This document shows, in pieces, positions 47,862 to 56,848 of a DNA stretch of 64,000 nucleotides (positions within the stretch are counted from its first letter, which is position 1; every line of letters begins with the position of its first letter). Below the pieces are notes generated by a model that was given only the letters and a program-made list of their open reading frames with translations, was not told where the DNA came from and made no database searches. The position numbers and the translations under genes are program-made. Source of the DNA: an uncultured Euryhalocaulis sp. (GTDB lineage: Bacteria; Pseudomonadota; Alphaproteobacteria; Caulobacterales; Maricaulaceae); contig CAJXKJ010000011.1 of assembly GCA_913055605.1 (NCBI GenBank), forward strand, positions 1-64,000, written 5' to 3'.

Positions 47862-49493
47862 ATGAAAGTCAGCGGAGCTATTGCGGAAATCCTCAAGCGT
47901 GAGGGGGTCGACGTTATTTTCGGCTATCCGCGGAACCGCGTCCTGGAAGACGGCGCGGCCGCCGGTATCCGGCCGATCATTGTCCGCCAGGAACGCACCG
48001 GGGTGCACATGGCCGACGCCCTGTCCCGGATGACGCGCGGCAAGCGCATGGGCGTTTTCGCCATGCAGCACGGCCCGGGCGCGGAAAATTCCTGGGGCGG
48101 CGTGGCGCAGGCCTATAGCGAATCCATTCCGGTCCTGGTGCTGCCGATGGGCTATGCCCAGGCGCTGCAGCACGTGCCGGACAATTTCAACGCCACGATC
48201 CAGATGGCGTCGATCAGCAAGCACGCCGAGCCGATCAATATCCCCGCCGAGACGCCGAACATCATGCGCCGCGCGTTCACGCAGCTGCGCAACGGCCGCC
48301 GCCGCCCGGTGGTGGTCGAGATGCCGTGGGACGTGCTGCAGGAGAACTTCAAGGGCCGGGTGAACTACAAGCCGGTTCTGGAGACCCGCTTCGCGCCGGA
48401 CCCCGACGCGGTGAAGACGGCGGCGAAGCTGCTGGTGAAGGCCAAGCGCCCGGTCATCTATGCCGGCCAGGGCGTGCACTGGGCCGAGGCCTATGAAGAG
48501 CTGCAGGAGCTGGCCGAGCTGCTGGCCATCCCGGTCTGCACCTCGCTGGAAGGCAAGTCGTCCTTCAACGAGCATCACCCGCTGGCGCTCGGCTCCGGCG
48601 GCGCGGCGATCCCGAAGACGGTCCGCCACTTCCTGGACGAGTCCGACGTGATCTTTTCGGTCGGCGCCTCGATGTCCCAGACCTCGTTCGGCGTGCAGCT
48701 GCCGCGGAACAAGAAGGTCATCCACAACACGCTGGATGAGATGGACATCAACAAGAACATCATCGCGGAGTGCGCGCTGCTGGGCGACTCCAAGCTGACG
48801 CTGCAGATGATGATCGACGCCTGCCGCGACCTGCTGAAGGGCGAGAGCCGCGATCCGTCGGAAGTCCATGCCGAGATCAAGGACATCGAGAAGGGCTGGA
48901 TGAAGGAGTGGCTGCCGCTGCTCACCTCCGACGAGACGCCCTTCACGCCGTATCGCGTGCTGTGGGACCTGCAGCACACGGTCGACATGGACAACACCAT
49001 CATCACCCACGACGCCGGCAGCCCGCGCGATCAGCTGTCGCCGTTCTGGAAGACCACCGCGCCGCTGTCCTATATCGGCTGGGGCAAGACGACCCAGCTG
49101 GGCTATGGGCTGGGCCTCGCCATGGGCGCGAAGCTGGCCTGTCCGGACAAGCTCTGCATCAATGTGTGGGGCGACGCGGCGATCGGCTTCACCGGCATGG
49201 ATTTCGAGACCGCGGTGCGCGAGCGCCTGCCGATCCTGTCCATCCTGCTGAACAACGAGGCGATGGCGATCGAGCTGGACATCATGCCCGAGGCCACCAA
49301 GCGCTATCGCGCCACCGACATCAGCGGGAACTACGCCAAGTTCGCCAAGTCGATGGGCGGCTATGGCGAGCGCGTCGAGAAGGTCGAGGACATCGTCCCG
49401 GCCATCAAGCGCGGCATCAAGAAAACCCAGCAGGGGATTCCGACCATCCTGGAATTCATGACGGGCAAGGAAAAGCGCTTCTCCCGCCTCTAG
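47862..49493 (+). CDS. Thiamine diphosphate-dependent enzyme (acetolactate synthase-like)
   Basis: A 543-residue protein of the ThDP family with PYR, middle and PP domains. The catalytic Glu is E44 in VRQERTGVHMADA. The ThDP/Mg motif reads WGDAAIGF and, 24 residues after GDA, LNNEAMAIE, so the usual GDG is GDA. It is similar in layout to acetolactate synthase, benzoylformate decarboxylase and oxalyl-CoA decarboxylase; the substrate is not clear. AAGGAAGG precedes the start, and a strong terminator follows, so it is a single-gene unit. Confidence 0.82.
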   Translation: MKVSGAIAEILKREGVDVIFGYPRNRVLEDGAAAGIRPIIVRQERTGVHMADALSRMTRGKRMGVFAMQHGPGAENSWGGVAQAYSESIPVLVLPMGYAQALQHVPDNFNATIQMASISKHAEPINIPAETPNIMRRAFTQLRNGRRRPVVVEMPWDVLQENFKGRVNYKPVLETRFAPDPDAVKTAAKLLVKAKRPVIYAGQGVHWAEAYEELQELAELLAIPVCTSLEGKSSFNEHHPLALGSGGAAIPKTVRHFLDESDVIFSVGASMSQTSFGVQLPRNKKVIHNTLDEMDINKNIIAECALLGDSKLTLQMMIDACRDLLKGESRDPSEVHAEIKDIEKGWMKEWLPLLTSDETPFTPYRVLWDLQHTVDMDNTIITHDAGSPRDQLSPFWKTTAPLSYIGWGKTTQLGYGLGLAMGAKLACPDKLCINVWGDAAIGFTGMDFETAVRERLPILSILLNNEAMAIELDIMPEATKRYRATDISGNYAKFAKSMGGYGERVEKVEDIVPAIKRGIKKTQQGIPTILEFMTGKEKRFSRL

Positions 49494-49517
49494 GCGGCGC
49501 GCGCTTCCAGACGTGAA

Positions 49518-49550
49518 AAGGGCGGACCTTGCGGTCCGCCCTTTTTCTTT
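49518..49550 (+). terminator. Rho-independent terminator after the ThDP enzyme gene
   Basis: An 11-bp perfect stem (49518-49528 with 49533-49543), loop TTGC, then a T-rich run. It lies 25 bases after the stop. Confidence 0.92.
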
Positions 49551-49566
49551 GCCGGTCGGGAATCCC

Positions 49567-49830
49567 CTAGAGGATTCCGAGCAGCCAGCGTTGCTCCGGC
49601 GTCAGATCCTCCAGCCGGGGCTGGGCCTTCGCCTTCGCCGCGCGGGCCGGCTGGGCGCCGTTGAAGTCGAAATAGGCCATCGTGTCCCGATAGGTGGCCC
49701 GCACCGGCGCGGAATTGCCGGGGCGAAGCGCAGGGGCGTTCGGGGCGGCTGACGCCGGGGCCGCGCCGAGCGCGCCGCCCGCCGCGCCCAGCACCGCGAC
49801 GAAGCCGCGGCGGGTAAGGGGGGCACCCAT
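49567..49830 (-). CDS. Small Tat-signal protein coupled to the carotenoid oxygenase
   Basis: An 87-residue protein with a twin-arginine signal, TRRGFVAVLGAAGGALGAAPASA, leaving a mature peptide of about 60 residues ending LEDLTPEQRWLLGIL. No cofactor-binding motif is seen. ATG 49830 overlaps the oxygenase stop (ATGA), so the two are translated together. Comparable tiny Tat proteins sometimes accompany oxidoreductases as subunits or chaperones; nothing here proves that. Confidence 0.7.
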   Translation of the reverse strand: MGAPLTRRGFVAVLGAAGGALGAAPASAAPNAPALRPGNSAPVRATYRDTMAYFDFNGAQPARAAKAKAQPRLEDLTPEQRWLLGIL

Positions 49831-51275
49831 CAGACCATCTCCGGCAATTCGGCGGCGTTGAACCAGCGGGCGTGAACCTGCGCGCTGGAGCGGAAGGGCA
49901 GGATGACGCGGGCGACTTCCTGCATTTCCACCGCGTCCACGATCACGAATTCGGACCGCATCTCCGCCGGGTTGTTGGCCACGCCGATCAGCCAGCCGTC
50001 GCCTTCGGCCGCGTCGGCGCTGCGCGGCACCATGGAGACTTCCTGCAGGGCCTGGCCCGGACCGGCGTACCACACGGCCTTTTCGCCGGTCTGGACGTCC
50101 AGCCGGATCCAGCCCGAGCCGCGGTCCTGCACGCCCGGCTCCGTGTACTGCGTGTAGCAATAGCGGTGCTCCTGGGTCAGGTAGCGGTCGTCCACGCGCA
50201 CCAGGTCGCTGATCGGGTCGTCGAACACCTGTTCGGTCGCGAACGAGTCGCCGTTCAGGTCGAAGGTGAAGCGGCGCAGATGCGACCGGCCGATCGGCCC
50301 CATGTCCCCGGTCTGGGCGTGAACCGCCGGGAAGAAGGGGAACGGGTTGTTGTCGAATTGCGGGGCTTCCATCACCAGCCGGTCGCCGCTGCTGTGGCCG
50401 TTCAGCGTATGGATGATCGTGGTGCCGGACGGCGCGTCGTACCATTTCAGGTCCGAGCCATCGCCGTCGCGGCGCATGACGCCGAAATAGCCGGGCAGGC
50501 TGGGGTCCCAGCCCCAGTGCGCGAGGCCAGCCTTCAGCCGCTCCATCGTCGCGATATAGGAGAAGACGGGGATGACGATGTGCTCATTGGTGATGATGAG
50601 GTCGTGCATCATCGAGACATAGGGCGTCTTCACCCGGATCTCGTGCTTCAGCGATCCGTCCGGCCCGAAGCAGTAGAAATAGACATCGTCGGTACAGAGG
50701 CCCGTGGCCTCGTAGCCGAATGTCCAGAGGTCGCCGGTGACCGGGTCGGGCTTGGGGTGCGCGGTGTGGGTCTGGGACGACAGCTTGCCGCCGAAATCGT
50801 AGAAGCCGCGCGTCTCCAGCGTGTTCGGGTCCAGCTCGATCGGCGGGGCGTCTTCCTTCAGCGCGAACAGCTTGCCGGCGAACGCCATCGGCGTGGTGTT
50901 GGCGACCGTCCGCTCCCACGGCTTCTCCATCGTTTCTTCCTGGATGGAGGGATCGTCGGTGAAGGGGTTGCGGTAGACGCCGTAGAGCTGGCGCCCGGCC
51001 TCCAGATTGTTCACGAAGCGCGGGGTGCGCACGAAGCGGCCGCGATAGGCCGCCCGGCCGTTCTTGATCCGGAACGTGCTGGTGTAGCCGTCGGCGGAGA
51101 AGGGGACGTCGTTGGGATAGAGCTGGGGGTAGTACCAGTCCGGCCCGGTGCGGACGAAGACGCCGTCCAGCTCAGGCGGGATCGTTCCCTCGACCTCGCA
51201 ATCCAGAATTTCGGCGTCATAACGCATGGGCGCGGCGAAGCCGCCCGGATGCGGGCCGTCGCTGAAATCGACCAT
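49830..51275 (-). CDS. Carotenoid cleavage / lignostilbene-type dioxygenase
   Basis: A 481-residue non-haem iron oxygenase of the seven-bladed propeller family (RPE65/CCD/lignostilbene dioxygenase). The four iron-binding histidines are visible: H173 (TAHPK), H224 (MMHDL), H289 (IIHTLNGH) and H468 (QVHARW). VFVRTGPDWYYP near the start replaces the common RxGPNP. It splits a conjugated double bond of an apocarotenoid or stilbene; which one cannot be told. GGGAGGA precedes ATG 51275. Confidence 0.88.
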   Translation of the reverse strand: MVDFSDGPHPGGFAAPMRYDAEILDCEVEGTIPPELDGVFVRTGPDWYYPQLYPNDVPFSADGYTSTFRIKNGRAAYRGRFVRTPRFVNNLEAGRQLYGVYRNPFTDDPSIQEETMEKPWERTVANTTPMAFAGKLFALKEDAPPIELDPNTLETRGFYDFGGKLSSQTHTAHPKPDPVTGDLWTFGYEATGLCTDDVYFYCFGPDGSLKHEIRVKTPYVSMMHDLIITNEHIVIPVFSYIATMERLKAGLAHWGWDPSLPGYFGVMRRDGDGSDLKWYDAPSGTTIIHTLNGHSSGDRLVMEAPQFDNNPFPFFPAVHAQTGDMGPIGRSHLRRFTFDLNGDSFATEQVFDDPISDLVRVDDRYLTQEHRYCYTQYTEPGVQDRGSGWIRLDVQTGEKAVWYAGPGQALQEVSMVPRSADAAEGDGWLIGVANNPAEMRSEFVIVDAVEMQEVARVILPFRSSAQVHARWFNAAELPEMV

Positions 51276-51580
51276 GAGGTTCCTCCCTGAAACCCTATTT
51301 TGTTGACTTGAGTGTGAGCCCGCGCGCCGCCAAATACAACCGGACGTCCCGCCGCATGACCTCCGGTTTTCGGAAGCTTTCTATTTGTTCATGCAGGCGA
51401 AATGACGCCGTTCATGTTGCAGCCATATTCCCCGTTCCATAGTGCGTGCGAAGGCCGGAGGACGGAATCGTCCAAGGGTCGAATACGCGAGGCCGATCGG
51501 GTAAGTGGAACCCCGACGGCGGCGAGGAATTAGCCGCGGACGCCGGCGAGGCCGGACCCGAAGGAGCAGGGAGCAGACAG
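51276..51580. other. Divergent intergenic region, no gene seen
   Basis: About 305 bases between the dioxygenase and the first cytochrome c' gene. It holds AT-richer stretches around 51295-51345 and 51375-51435 that could contain promoters for both sides, including a TTGACT at 51302-51307. I could not assign a complete promoter. Confidence 0.4.
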
Positions 51581-52072
51581 ATGAATACGTTCGCAAAGAT
51601 GGGCGCAAAGATTGGCGCGATTGCTGCGGTTTCGACGGCGGCGCTGGCGGCCGGCACGGCCCTGGCCCAGGTCGCTCCCGCGGCGGACCATGCAGCGGCG
51701 GAGGCCGCCGTGGCCGAGCGCATCGAGAAGCTGGAAGCGCTGGGCGACATCATGGACGGCCAGGTCAAGGCGATGGTCATGGGCCGCGCCGACGCCGATC
51801 CGGCCGTGATCGAGGAGATGCGCGTCCTGGCGGACGAGATCTGGCCGCTGTTCGACGTCGACACCAGCAGCTTCGACGACATCGAGACCCAGTCGCGCGA
51901 CAATATCTGGCAGAGCCATGACGCGTTCCTGGACAAGGCCGCAACGCTGGACGTCACGCTGGTCGCGCTGAAAGAGGCCGCCGGGTCCGGCGACCGCCGC
52001 GCCCTGGCGATGGCCGCGCGCGATGTCGGCAACGCCTGCGGCGCCTGCCACGACGCGCACAAGAACGAATAG
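51581..52072 (+). CDS. Cytochrome c' (divergent copy)
   Basis: A 163-residue periplasmic haem protein with a signal peptide (about 1-30), helical body and C-terminal haem motif C153-x-x-C156-H157 (NACGACHDAH). This is the cytochrome c'/c-556 four-helix layout. The first helix (ERIEKLEALGDIMDGQVKAM) departs from the common RxxxFKxMG pattern. Such proteins bind NO or CO and protect against nitrosative stress. GGGAG precedes ATG 51581; a terminator follows. Confidence 0.87.
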   Translation: MNTFAKMGAKIGAIAAVSTAALAAGTALAQVAPAADHAAAEAAVAERIEKLEALGDIMDGQVKAMVMGRADADPAVIEEMRVLADEIWPLFDVDTSSFDDIETQSRDNIWQSHDAFLDKAATLDVTLVALKEAAGSGDRRALAMAARDVGNACGACHDAHKNE

Positions 52073-52093
52073 GCGCTTACATCGATAAAGTTG

Positions 52094-52124
52094 AAGGGCG
52101 GGCCGCACGGCCCGCCCTTTTTTT
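52094..52124 (+). terminator. Rho-independent terminator after the first cytochrome c' gene
   Basis: An 11-bp GC-rich stem (52094-52104 with 52109-52119), loop GCAC, then a run of T bases. Confidence 0.92.
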
Positions 52125-52265
52125 GCGCAAAATCGGGAATTTAGAGGAACGTTTACCGGCTTCCCGCCATTGCGGCCCTTACAGGCTATGATGCATGCTG
52201 GTATACCACGCGACAGGCTGGCGTGACCGGTGTTGGCAGGCAGGCCGAATATGGGAGAGCAATAA

Positions 52266-52742
52266 ATGAAAACCTTCGTGAAGGTCGGGATCGCCGCGGC
52301 GGTCTCTGCAGCGGCGCTGGCGGCGGGTTCCGCCTGGGCGCAGGACGCGAACGCGCAGGCGCAGAACGCGGTCGAAATCCGCCAGTCCATTTTCAAGCTG
52401 ATGGGCTGGAACATGGGCCCGCTGGGCGGGATGCTTCGCGGCAACATGGACTTCGACATCGAGCGCGTTCAGCTGAGCGCCGAACGGATGTCCGCCCTCG
52501 CGCCGATGATCCCGGACGCCTTCGCGACCGACACACGCGGCGCCGATGTGGAAACCGCGGCGCTGGACGGCATCTGGGACAGCCAGGACGCCTTCAACGA
52601 CAAGGCCGCGGCGCTGATCGACGCGCTGGGCCAGCTGAAGGAAGCCGCCGACAGCGGCGACGAGGGCGCGACGCGCCAGGCCATGGGCGGCGTGGGCGCG
52701 GCCTGCGGCTCGTGCCACGACGATTTCCGCGCCGAAGACTAG
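52266..52742 (+). CDS. Cytochrome c'
   Basis: A 158-residue second cytochrome c'. Signal peptide about 1-26, first helix EIRQSIFKLMGWNMGPLGGM (the classical pattern), and haem site C147-x-x-C150-H151 (AACGSCHDDF). It is a diverged paralogue of the preceding gene, each with its own terminator, so they can be regulated separately. The neighbouring cytochrome b561 is a plausible electron partner. Confidence 0.92.
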   Translation: MKTFVKVGIAAAVSAAALAAGSAWAQDANAQAQNAVEIRQSIFKLMGWNMGPLGGMLRGNMDFDIERVQLSAERMSALAPMIPDAFATDTRGADVETAALDGIWDSQDAFNDKAAALIDALGQLKEAADSGDEGATRQAMGGVGAACGSCHDDFRAED

Positions 52743-52761
52743 GCGCGAACGCGTAACGACG

Positions 52762-52797
52762 AAGGCGGGCGGCGAAAGCCGCCCGCCTTTTCGTTTG
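52762..52797 (+). terminator. Terminator between cytochrome c' and cytochrome b561 genes
   Basis: A 12-bp perfect stem (52762-52773 with 52778-52789), loop GAAA, then TTTTCGTTT. Confidence 0.9.
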
Positions 52798-52798
52798 T

Positions 52799-53551
52799 CT
52801 AGAAGTCGAAGCTGGGCTCCGGCGCGAGGCCGATCAGGAGCCAGATCGCCGCGATCGACACCGCGATCACGATCCCGGCGCGGATCAGCTGGGACGAAGT
52901 GATCGCCTCCTGCTCCGGCACCAGGGCGGCGGGCTTGTGGCCCGTGATCATCGGCCCAGTCAGGTTCTGCTTCAGCACCACCGCATAGATGATGATCGCC
53001 GCAACGTGCAGGCCGATCGCGATCAGGATGTAGTCGAACAGCGTGTGGTGCAGGCCGTTGAAGAACTCGGCGGTGTCGCCGCTGACGGCCGTCTGGTAGG
53101 GGCCGCTGGTGAAGATGTCGTCGTCGGCGAACAGGCCGCTGACCGCCTGGAGCCCGACCAGCGCCAGCATCAGGAACACCATCATGCTGCCCAGCGGATT
53201 ATGGCCGACAGGCTTGGACTCCGTGCCGAAGGCCATGGCGCGGATATAGGCGATGATGCGCCCCGGCAGCGGGAAGAAGCTGGTGAAGCGGGCGTGCTTT
53301 GGGCCGACAAAGCCCCAGATCACGCGGAACACGATCAGGCCCAGCACCCAGTAGCCGAGCCACATATGGACGTTCAGCCAGGTGGCGTAGGCGATGGCCG
53401 GATAGTCCTGGAGCCATTCGATGCTGTCGACGCCCGGCACCGGGTTGGAGCCGTATTTCTGGGTCAGCCAGAGCAGGCCGATGCTGACCGCCAGCAGCCA
53501 GTGAAACAGCCGCAGCGGCAGGTCCCAAACCAGACGTCTTTGTTCAGCCAC
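52799..53551 (-). CDS. Cytochrome b561 family membrane protein
   Basis: A 250-residue Ni,Fe-hydrogenase-I-type/b561 cytochrome. VWDLPLRLFHWLLAVSIG supplies the first haem His, with further helix histidines in LNVHMWLGYWVLG, GLHHTLFDYI and LHVAAI. Four haem-binding helices plus a fifth at the C-terminus are visible. Proteins of this family often pass electrons between quinol and periplasmic c-type cytochromes, consistent with the cytochrome c' genes facing it. Confidence 0.9.
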   Translation of the reverse strand: MAEQRRLVWDLPLRLFHWLLAVSIGLLWLTQKYGSNPVPGVDSIEWLQDYPAIAYATWLNVHMWLGYWVLGLIVFRVIWGFVGPKHARFTSFFPLPGRIIAYIRAMAFGTESKPVGHNPLGSMMVFLMLALVGLQAVSGLFADDDIFTSGPYQTAVSGDTAEFFNGLHHTLFDYILIAIGLHVAAIIIYAVVLKQNLTGPMITGHKPAALVPEQEAITSSQLIRAGIVIAVSIAAIWLLIGLAPEPSFDF

Positions 53552-53681
53552 GCTGTGATCCTCCCGACCATGTCCCGGATTATGTGTCGTTGCGGCCCGA
53601 ACGGGCCAGTTCGTTTCTTGGGCGAACGGACGCGAATTTTCAATGTGTGCGAATGCGTCCGTCCGTGGCCCCGGAATGCGG

Positions 53682-53712
53682 AAAGAAAAAGCGCCGGGCG
53701 GGACCCGGCGCC
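53682..53712 (-). terminator. Rho-independent terminator of the mucR gene
   Basis: Stem 53691-53698 with 53704-53711, loop of 5 bases. On the minus strand it is followed by TTTTTCTTT. It lies about 32 bases beyond the mucR stop. Confidence 0.85.
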
Positions 53713-53743
53713 TTTCTGATGCGCGTCGCGATCTGCGGGCCGC

Positions 53744-54145
53744 CTATTTCTTGCGCCCGCTCTTGCGGCCGAGACCGGTCTTCTTGGCCAGTTCGGAGCG
53801 CTGCTTGGCGTAGTTCGGGGCGACCATCGGATAGTCCGCCGGCAGACCCCATTTTTCGCGGTATTCCTCCGGGGTGAGATCGAACTTGGTTTTCAGGTGG
53901 CGTTTCAGGGATTTGAACTTCTTCCCGTCCTCCAAGCAAATAATGTAGTCGTTCGAGATCGAACGGCGCACCGGCACGGCCGGCTCGACAGGCTTGGCTT
54001 CCGGTTCGCCGGAATGCGCCTTGGAGAGGGCGCCGTGCACGTCCCGAATAAGGGCCGGCAGGTCGCTGGACGGCAGGGCGTTCTTGCCGACATAGGCGGC
54101 GACAACGTCCGCTGTCATTTCGATGAGCGTATTGTCTTGTTCCAT
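53744..54145 (-). CDS. mucR: MucR/Ros family transcriptional regulator
   Basis: A 133-residue Ros/MucR regulator from ATG 54145. The C-terminal DNA-binding domain is unmistakable: YIICLEDGKKFKSLKRHL, LTPEEYREKWGLPADYPMVA and PNYAKQRSELAKKTGLG. The zinc ligands are incomplete: the second Cys is Asp (CLED) and the fourth ligand His is replaced (KTKF). Zinc-independent members of the family are known. MucR proteins are H-NS-like silencers of AT-rich DNA and often control exopolysaccharide and cell-cycle genes. Confidence 0.92.
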   Translation of the reverse strand: MEQDNTLIEMTADVVAAYVGKNALPSSDLPALIRDVHGALSKAHSGEPEAKPVEPAVPVRRSISNDYIICLEDGKKFKSLKRHLKTKFDLTPEEYREKWGLPADYPMVAPNYAKQRSELAKKTGLGRKSGRKK

Positions 54146-54593
54146 TGTCCTTACCGAATTCCGAAAAGACGGGCGATAAGACCCGTCTTTGTTCAGGTCA
54201 AGATCACAAGGGCCCTTTGATCTTGGAAATTGCACATCGATTCGAAGAAGTGAGCAAATTGTTCAATTGGAGGATGCGATTTAGTTGGGTTGAACGCGGC
54301 GGGTGCTTTCGCCCGGCGCGCGAGTTCATACCGGCCAGATTTGACGGTTCGCGGACGAAAACCACGCGGCCAACTATATTGGGCCGGGATCGCGCAGAAC
54401 CGGGGCCGGACGGGTTCAGGCGGGGCCTTGCGCAGTCCGATGTGCGGTTTGGACATCCTGCGTCTGTCCGACTACGGCGTGAGACGTGGTTCGGGATGAC
54501 CGTATCGCTTGCCCATGACAGCCGAATACTCCGGCAGAGCTGCGGGAGGTCCGCCGTGAAAGCCGCGTTGATCCGCCACAGGACTGTCGCGCC
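54146..54593. other. Divergent intergenic region upstream of mucR, no gene seen
   Basis: About 450 bases. The part next to mucR (54190-54290) is clearly AT-richer than the surroundings, as expected of an autoregulated MucR target. The part nearer the L,D-transpeptidase is GC-rich. No convincing frame was found. Confidence 0.45.
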
Positions 54594-56135
54594 ATGCCTT
54601 CCTATATTTCGGGCATGAGAGTCTGCACGGATATCGGGATCGGCGCCGGCCGGCGCGCGGCGGGGGCGATGGCGGCCGCCGCGCTGCTGGGCGGGGCGTC
54701 TTTCATCTGCGGTCCGGCGTGGTCCCAGGACGATGCGCTGGCGCTGAGCCGGGCGGATGGGGCGGCGATGCTGGAGGCGCTGGACGGGGCGGCGGACCAT
54801 GGCCTGCCGGGGTTCGCGGCGAGCGATCTGCGCGCGCGTCTGACGGCCGGCGGGGCGCAGGACCGCGCGGCCGCCAGCGAGCTGGAAGCGCGTGTGCTGT
54901 CCTATGCCGACGCCCAGCGGGGCGGGCGTGTGGACCCGGGCGCCGTCAGCACGATCTGGGCGCTGGCGCCGGAGCCCTATGACGCGCGGGCGGCGTTCGC
55001 CGCGGCGCGCGACGGCGGACGGGTCGCCGCGTGGCTGGCCGACCTGCCGCCCGCCGACGCGCGTTATGACGCGCTCGTTGCGGCCTATGCGGAGTATCGC
55101 GACCTCGCCGCCGGAGCAGACTGGCCGGTGCTGCCGGACGGTCCCGCGCTGGAGGAAGGCGATTCCGGGCCTGCGGTGGCTGCGCTGCGCGCGCGGCTGG
55201 CTGCTGAGGGCTTTTCCTGCCCCGCGGAGGCGCCGGGCGAGGCCGATATGTTCGATGCATCGCTGAGATGCGCGGTCGAGGCCTATCAGGACCGGCGCGG
55301 GCTGGCGGCGGACGGGGTGGTCGGGCCGCAGACGCGGCAGGCGCTGAACATTCCGGCGGCGCGCCGCGTGCGCCAGATCGAGGCCGGTCTGGAGCGCTGG
55401 CGCTGGGGCCCGCACGAATTCCCGCCGACGCGGGTCGAGGTGAACACGGCCGCGGCCGAAGCGGTGCTGTACCGGGACGGAGCGCCGGCGCTGTCCATGC
55501 GCATCGTCGCCGGAAAGCCGTCGACGCCGACGCCGACCTTTTCCGCCACGGTGACGGGCGTGGTGCTGAACCCGCCCTGGAACGTGCCGGCGTCCATTGC
55601 GCGGGGAGAGCTGTTTCCGAAGGAGCGGGCGGACCCCGGCTATCTGGCGCGCAATCATTTCGTCCAGACCGGCGGGCGGCTGGTCCAGACGCCGGGCGAC
55701 CATAATGCGCTGGGCCGGGTGAAGCTGGACATGCCGAACCCGCATACGGTCTATCTGCACGACACCTCGGCGAAGGCGCTGTTCGATACGCCGCGGCGCT
55801 ATTACAGCCATGGCTGCATGCGCATGCAGCGCCCGCGCGAGATAGCCGCTGCGCTGCTGGGGACGCAGGGCTGGAGCGCGGCGGACGTGGACGCGGCGAT
55901 CGCCACGGGCGAGACGCAGACCGTGCCGCTGGACCTGCCCGTGCCGGTCTATGTGATGCACAACACCGCCTATGTGCGCGCCTCCGACGGGGCGCTGATC
56001 CTGCAGCCGGACGTCTATGGATGGGACGGGCGCCTGCTGGCGGCGCTGGGCGATTCCGCCGGGCGGCATGGCGCGATGGAGGCGGCGGCCGAAACCGAAT
56101 GCGCGGGCGCGCTGACCGCCGGCGCGGCGGGGTGA
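54594..56135 (+). CDS. L,D-transpeptidase, YcbB type
   Basis: A 513-residue exported enzyme that makes 3-3 cross-links or anchors proteins to peptidoglycan. A signal region (about 18-44), a helical YcbB-like scaffold with a peptidoglycan-binding repeat (about 190-265, AYQDRRGLAADGVVGPQTRQAL) and the YkuD catalytic domain (about 285-440) are present. The active site is H406-G-C408-M-R in YYSHGCMRMQ. Starts at 54594 and 54615 are both possible; neither has a strong ribosome site. Confidence 0.9.
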   Translation: MPSYISGMRVCTDIGIGAGRRAAGAMAAAALLGGASFICGPAWSQDDALALSRADGAAMLEALDGAADHGLPGFAASDLRARLTAGGAQDRAAASELEARVLSYADAQRGGRVDPGAVSTIWALAPEPYDARAAFAAARDGGRVAAWLADLPPADARYDALVAAYAEYRDLAAGADWPVLPDGPALEEGDSGPAVAALRARLAAEGFSCPAEAPGEADMFDASLRCAVEAYQDRRGLAADGVVGPQTRQALNIPAARRVRQIEAGLERWRWGPHEFPPTRVEVNTAAAEAVLYRDGAPALSMRIVAGKPSTPTPTFSATVTGVVLNPPWNVPASIARGELFPKERADPGYLARNHFVQTGGRLVQTPGDHNALGRVKLDMPNPHTVYLHDTSAKALFDTPRRYYSHGCMRMQRPREIAAALLGTQGWSAADVDAAIATGETQTVPLDLPVPVYVMHNTAYVRASDGALILQPDVYGWDGRLLAALGDSAGRHGAMEAAAETECAGALTAGAAG

Positions 56136-56242
56136 GGGCGCTGCACTGGACGCTTCACTGGGCGCTGCACGGGGCGGTTCGGCGGCGCAGGGCGGGACGT
56201 TATAATTTGTACGCTGGAACAGCCGCAGCAGCAGACGAGGTC

Positions 56243-56848
56243 ATGATGCACGCGCGCACCGTTTTCGCCGCTCTCGCAATCGCCGTTTCAGGCGGCGGGG
56301 CCGCCTTCGCCGCCGAGGACGAAGCCGCGGACTCCGCCGAATGCCCCGCGGTGTTCGACGCGATCGAGGCGCCGCCGCAGCTGAACGCCGAAAAGCCGGA
56401 AGGCTATGTCGAGTGCATCGCGGCGGACGAGCTGTACGCCGGGCTGATGCAATTCAGCTCGGACTGGGTGACGTGCCGGGACGCGGCGGACGCGGCCTGC
56501 CTGGCCGATCTGTACGATCCGGACGCGGTGCTGGTGCCGGCGGACGACGAAACCCTGCACGGGCGCGCGGCGATCGAGGACTATTTCACCGATATGTTCG
56601 CGGGCCGGGACGAAGGGGAGAGCGCGCGCATGGCGCTGTCCTATGACAGCACCGACGCCAACGAGGAGCGCGCGGTGATCCTGCAGAACTGGCGCGAGGC
56701 GCGCAGCGGGCCGGGCGGCGAGGCGCGCAGCGAGGGCCGGATGCTGCAGATCCTGCGGCCCGACGGCGCCGGCGGCTGGCGCGTATGGCGCGAGATGACC
56801 AATGGCGGCGCGGTCGACGGGGAGGACTGGCCCGAAGGCCTGTTCTGA
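56243..56848 (+). CDS. Secreted SnoaL-like/NTF2-fold protein
   Basis: A 201-residue protein with signal peptide (about 1-24) and a cystatin-like fold: LADLYDPDAVLVPADDETLHGRAAIEDYFTDMFAG is the usual SnoaL-type core, and RMLQILRPDGAGGWRVWREMTN the final strand. GAGG precedes ATG 56243. A short 107-base gap separates it from the transpeptidase. Substrate unknown. Confidence 0.75.
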   Translation: MMHARTVFAALAIAVSGGGAAFAAEDEAADSAECPAVFDAIEAPPQLNAEKPEGYVECIAADELYAGLMQFSSDWVTCRDAADAACLADLYDPDAVLVPADDETLHGRAAIEDYFTDMFAGRDEGESARMALSYDSTDANEERAVILQNWREARSGPGGEARSEGRMLQILRPDGAGGWRVWREMTNGGAVDGEDWPEGLF

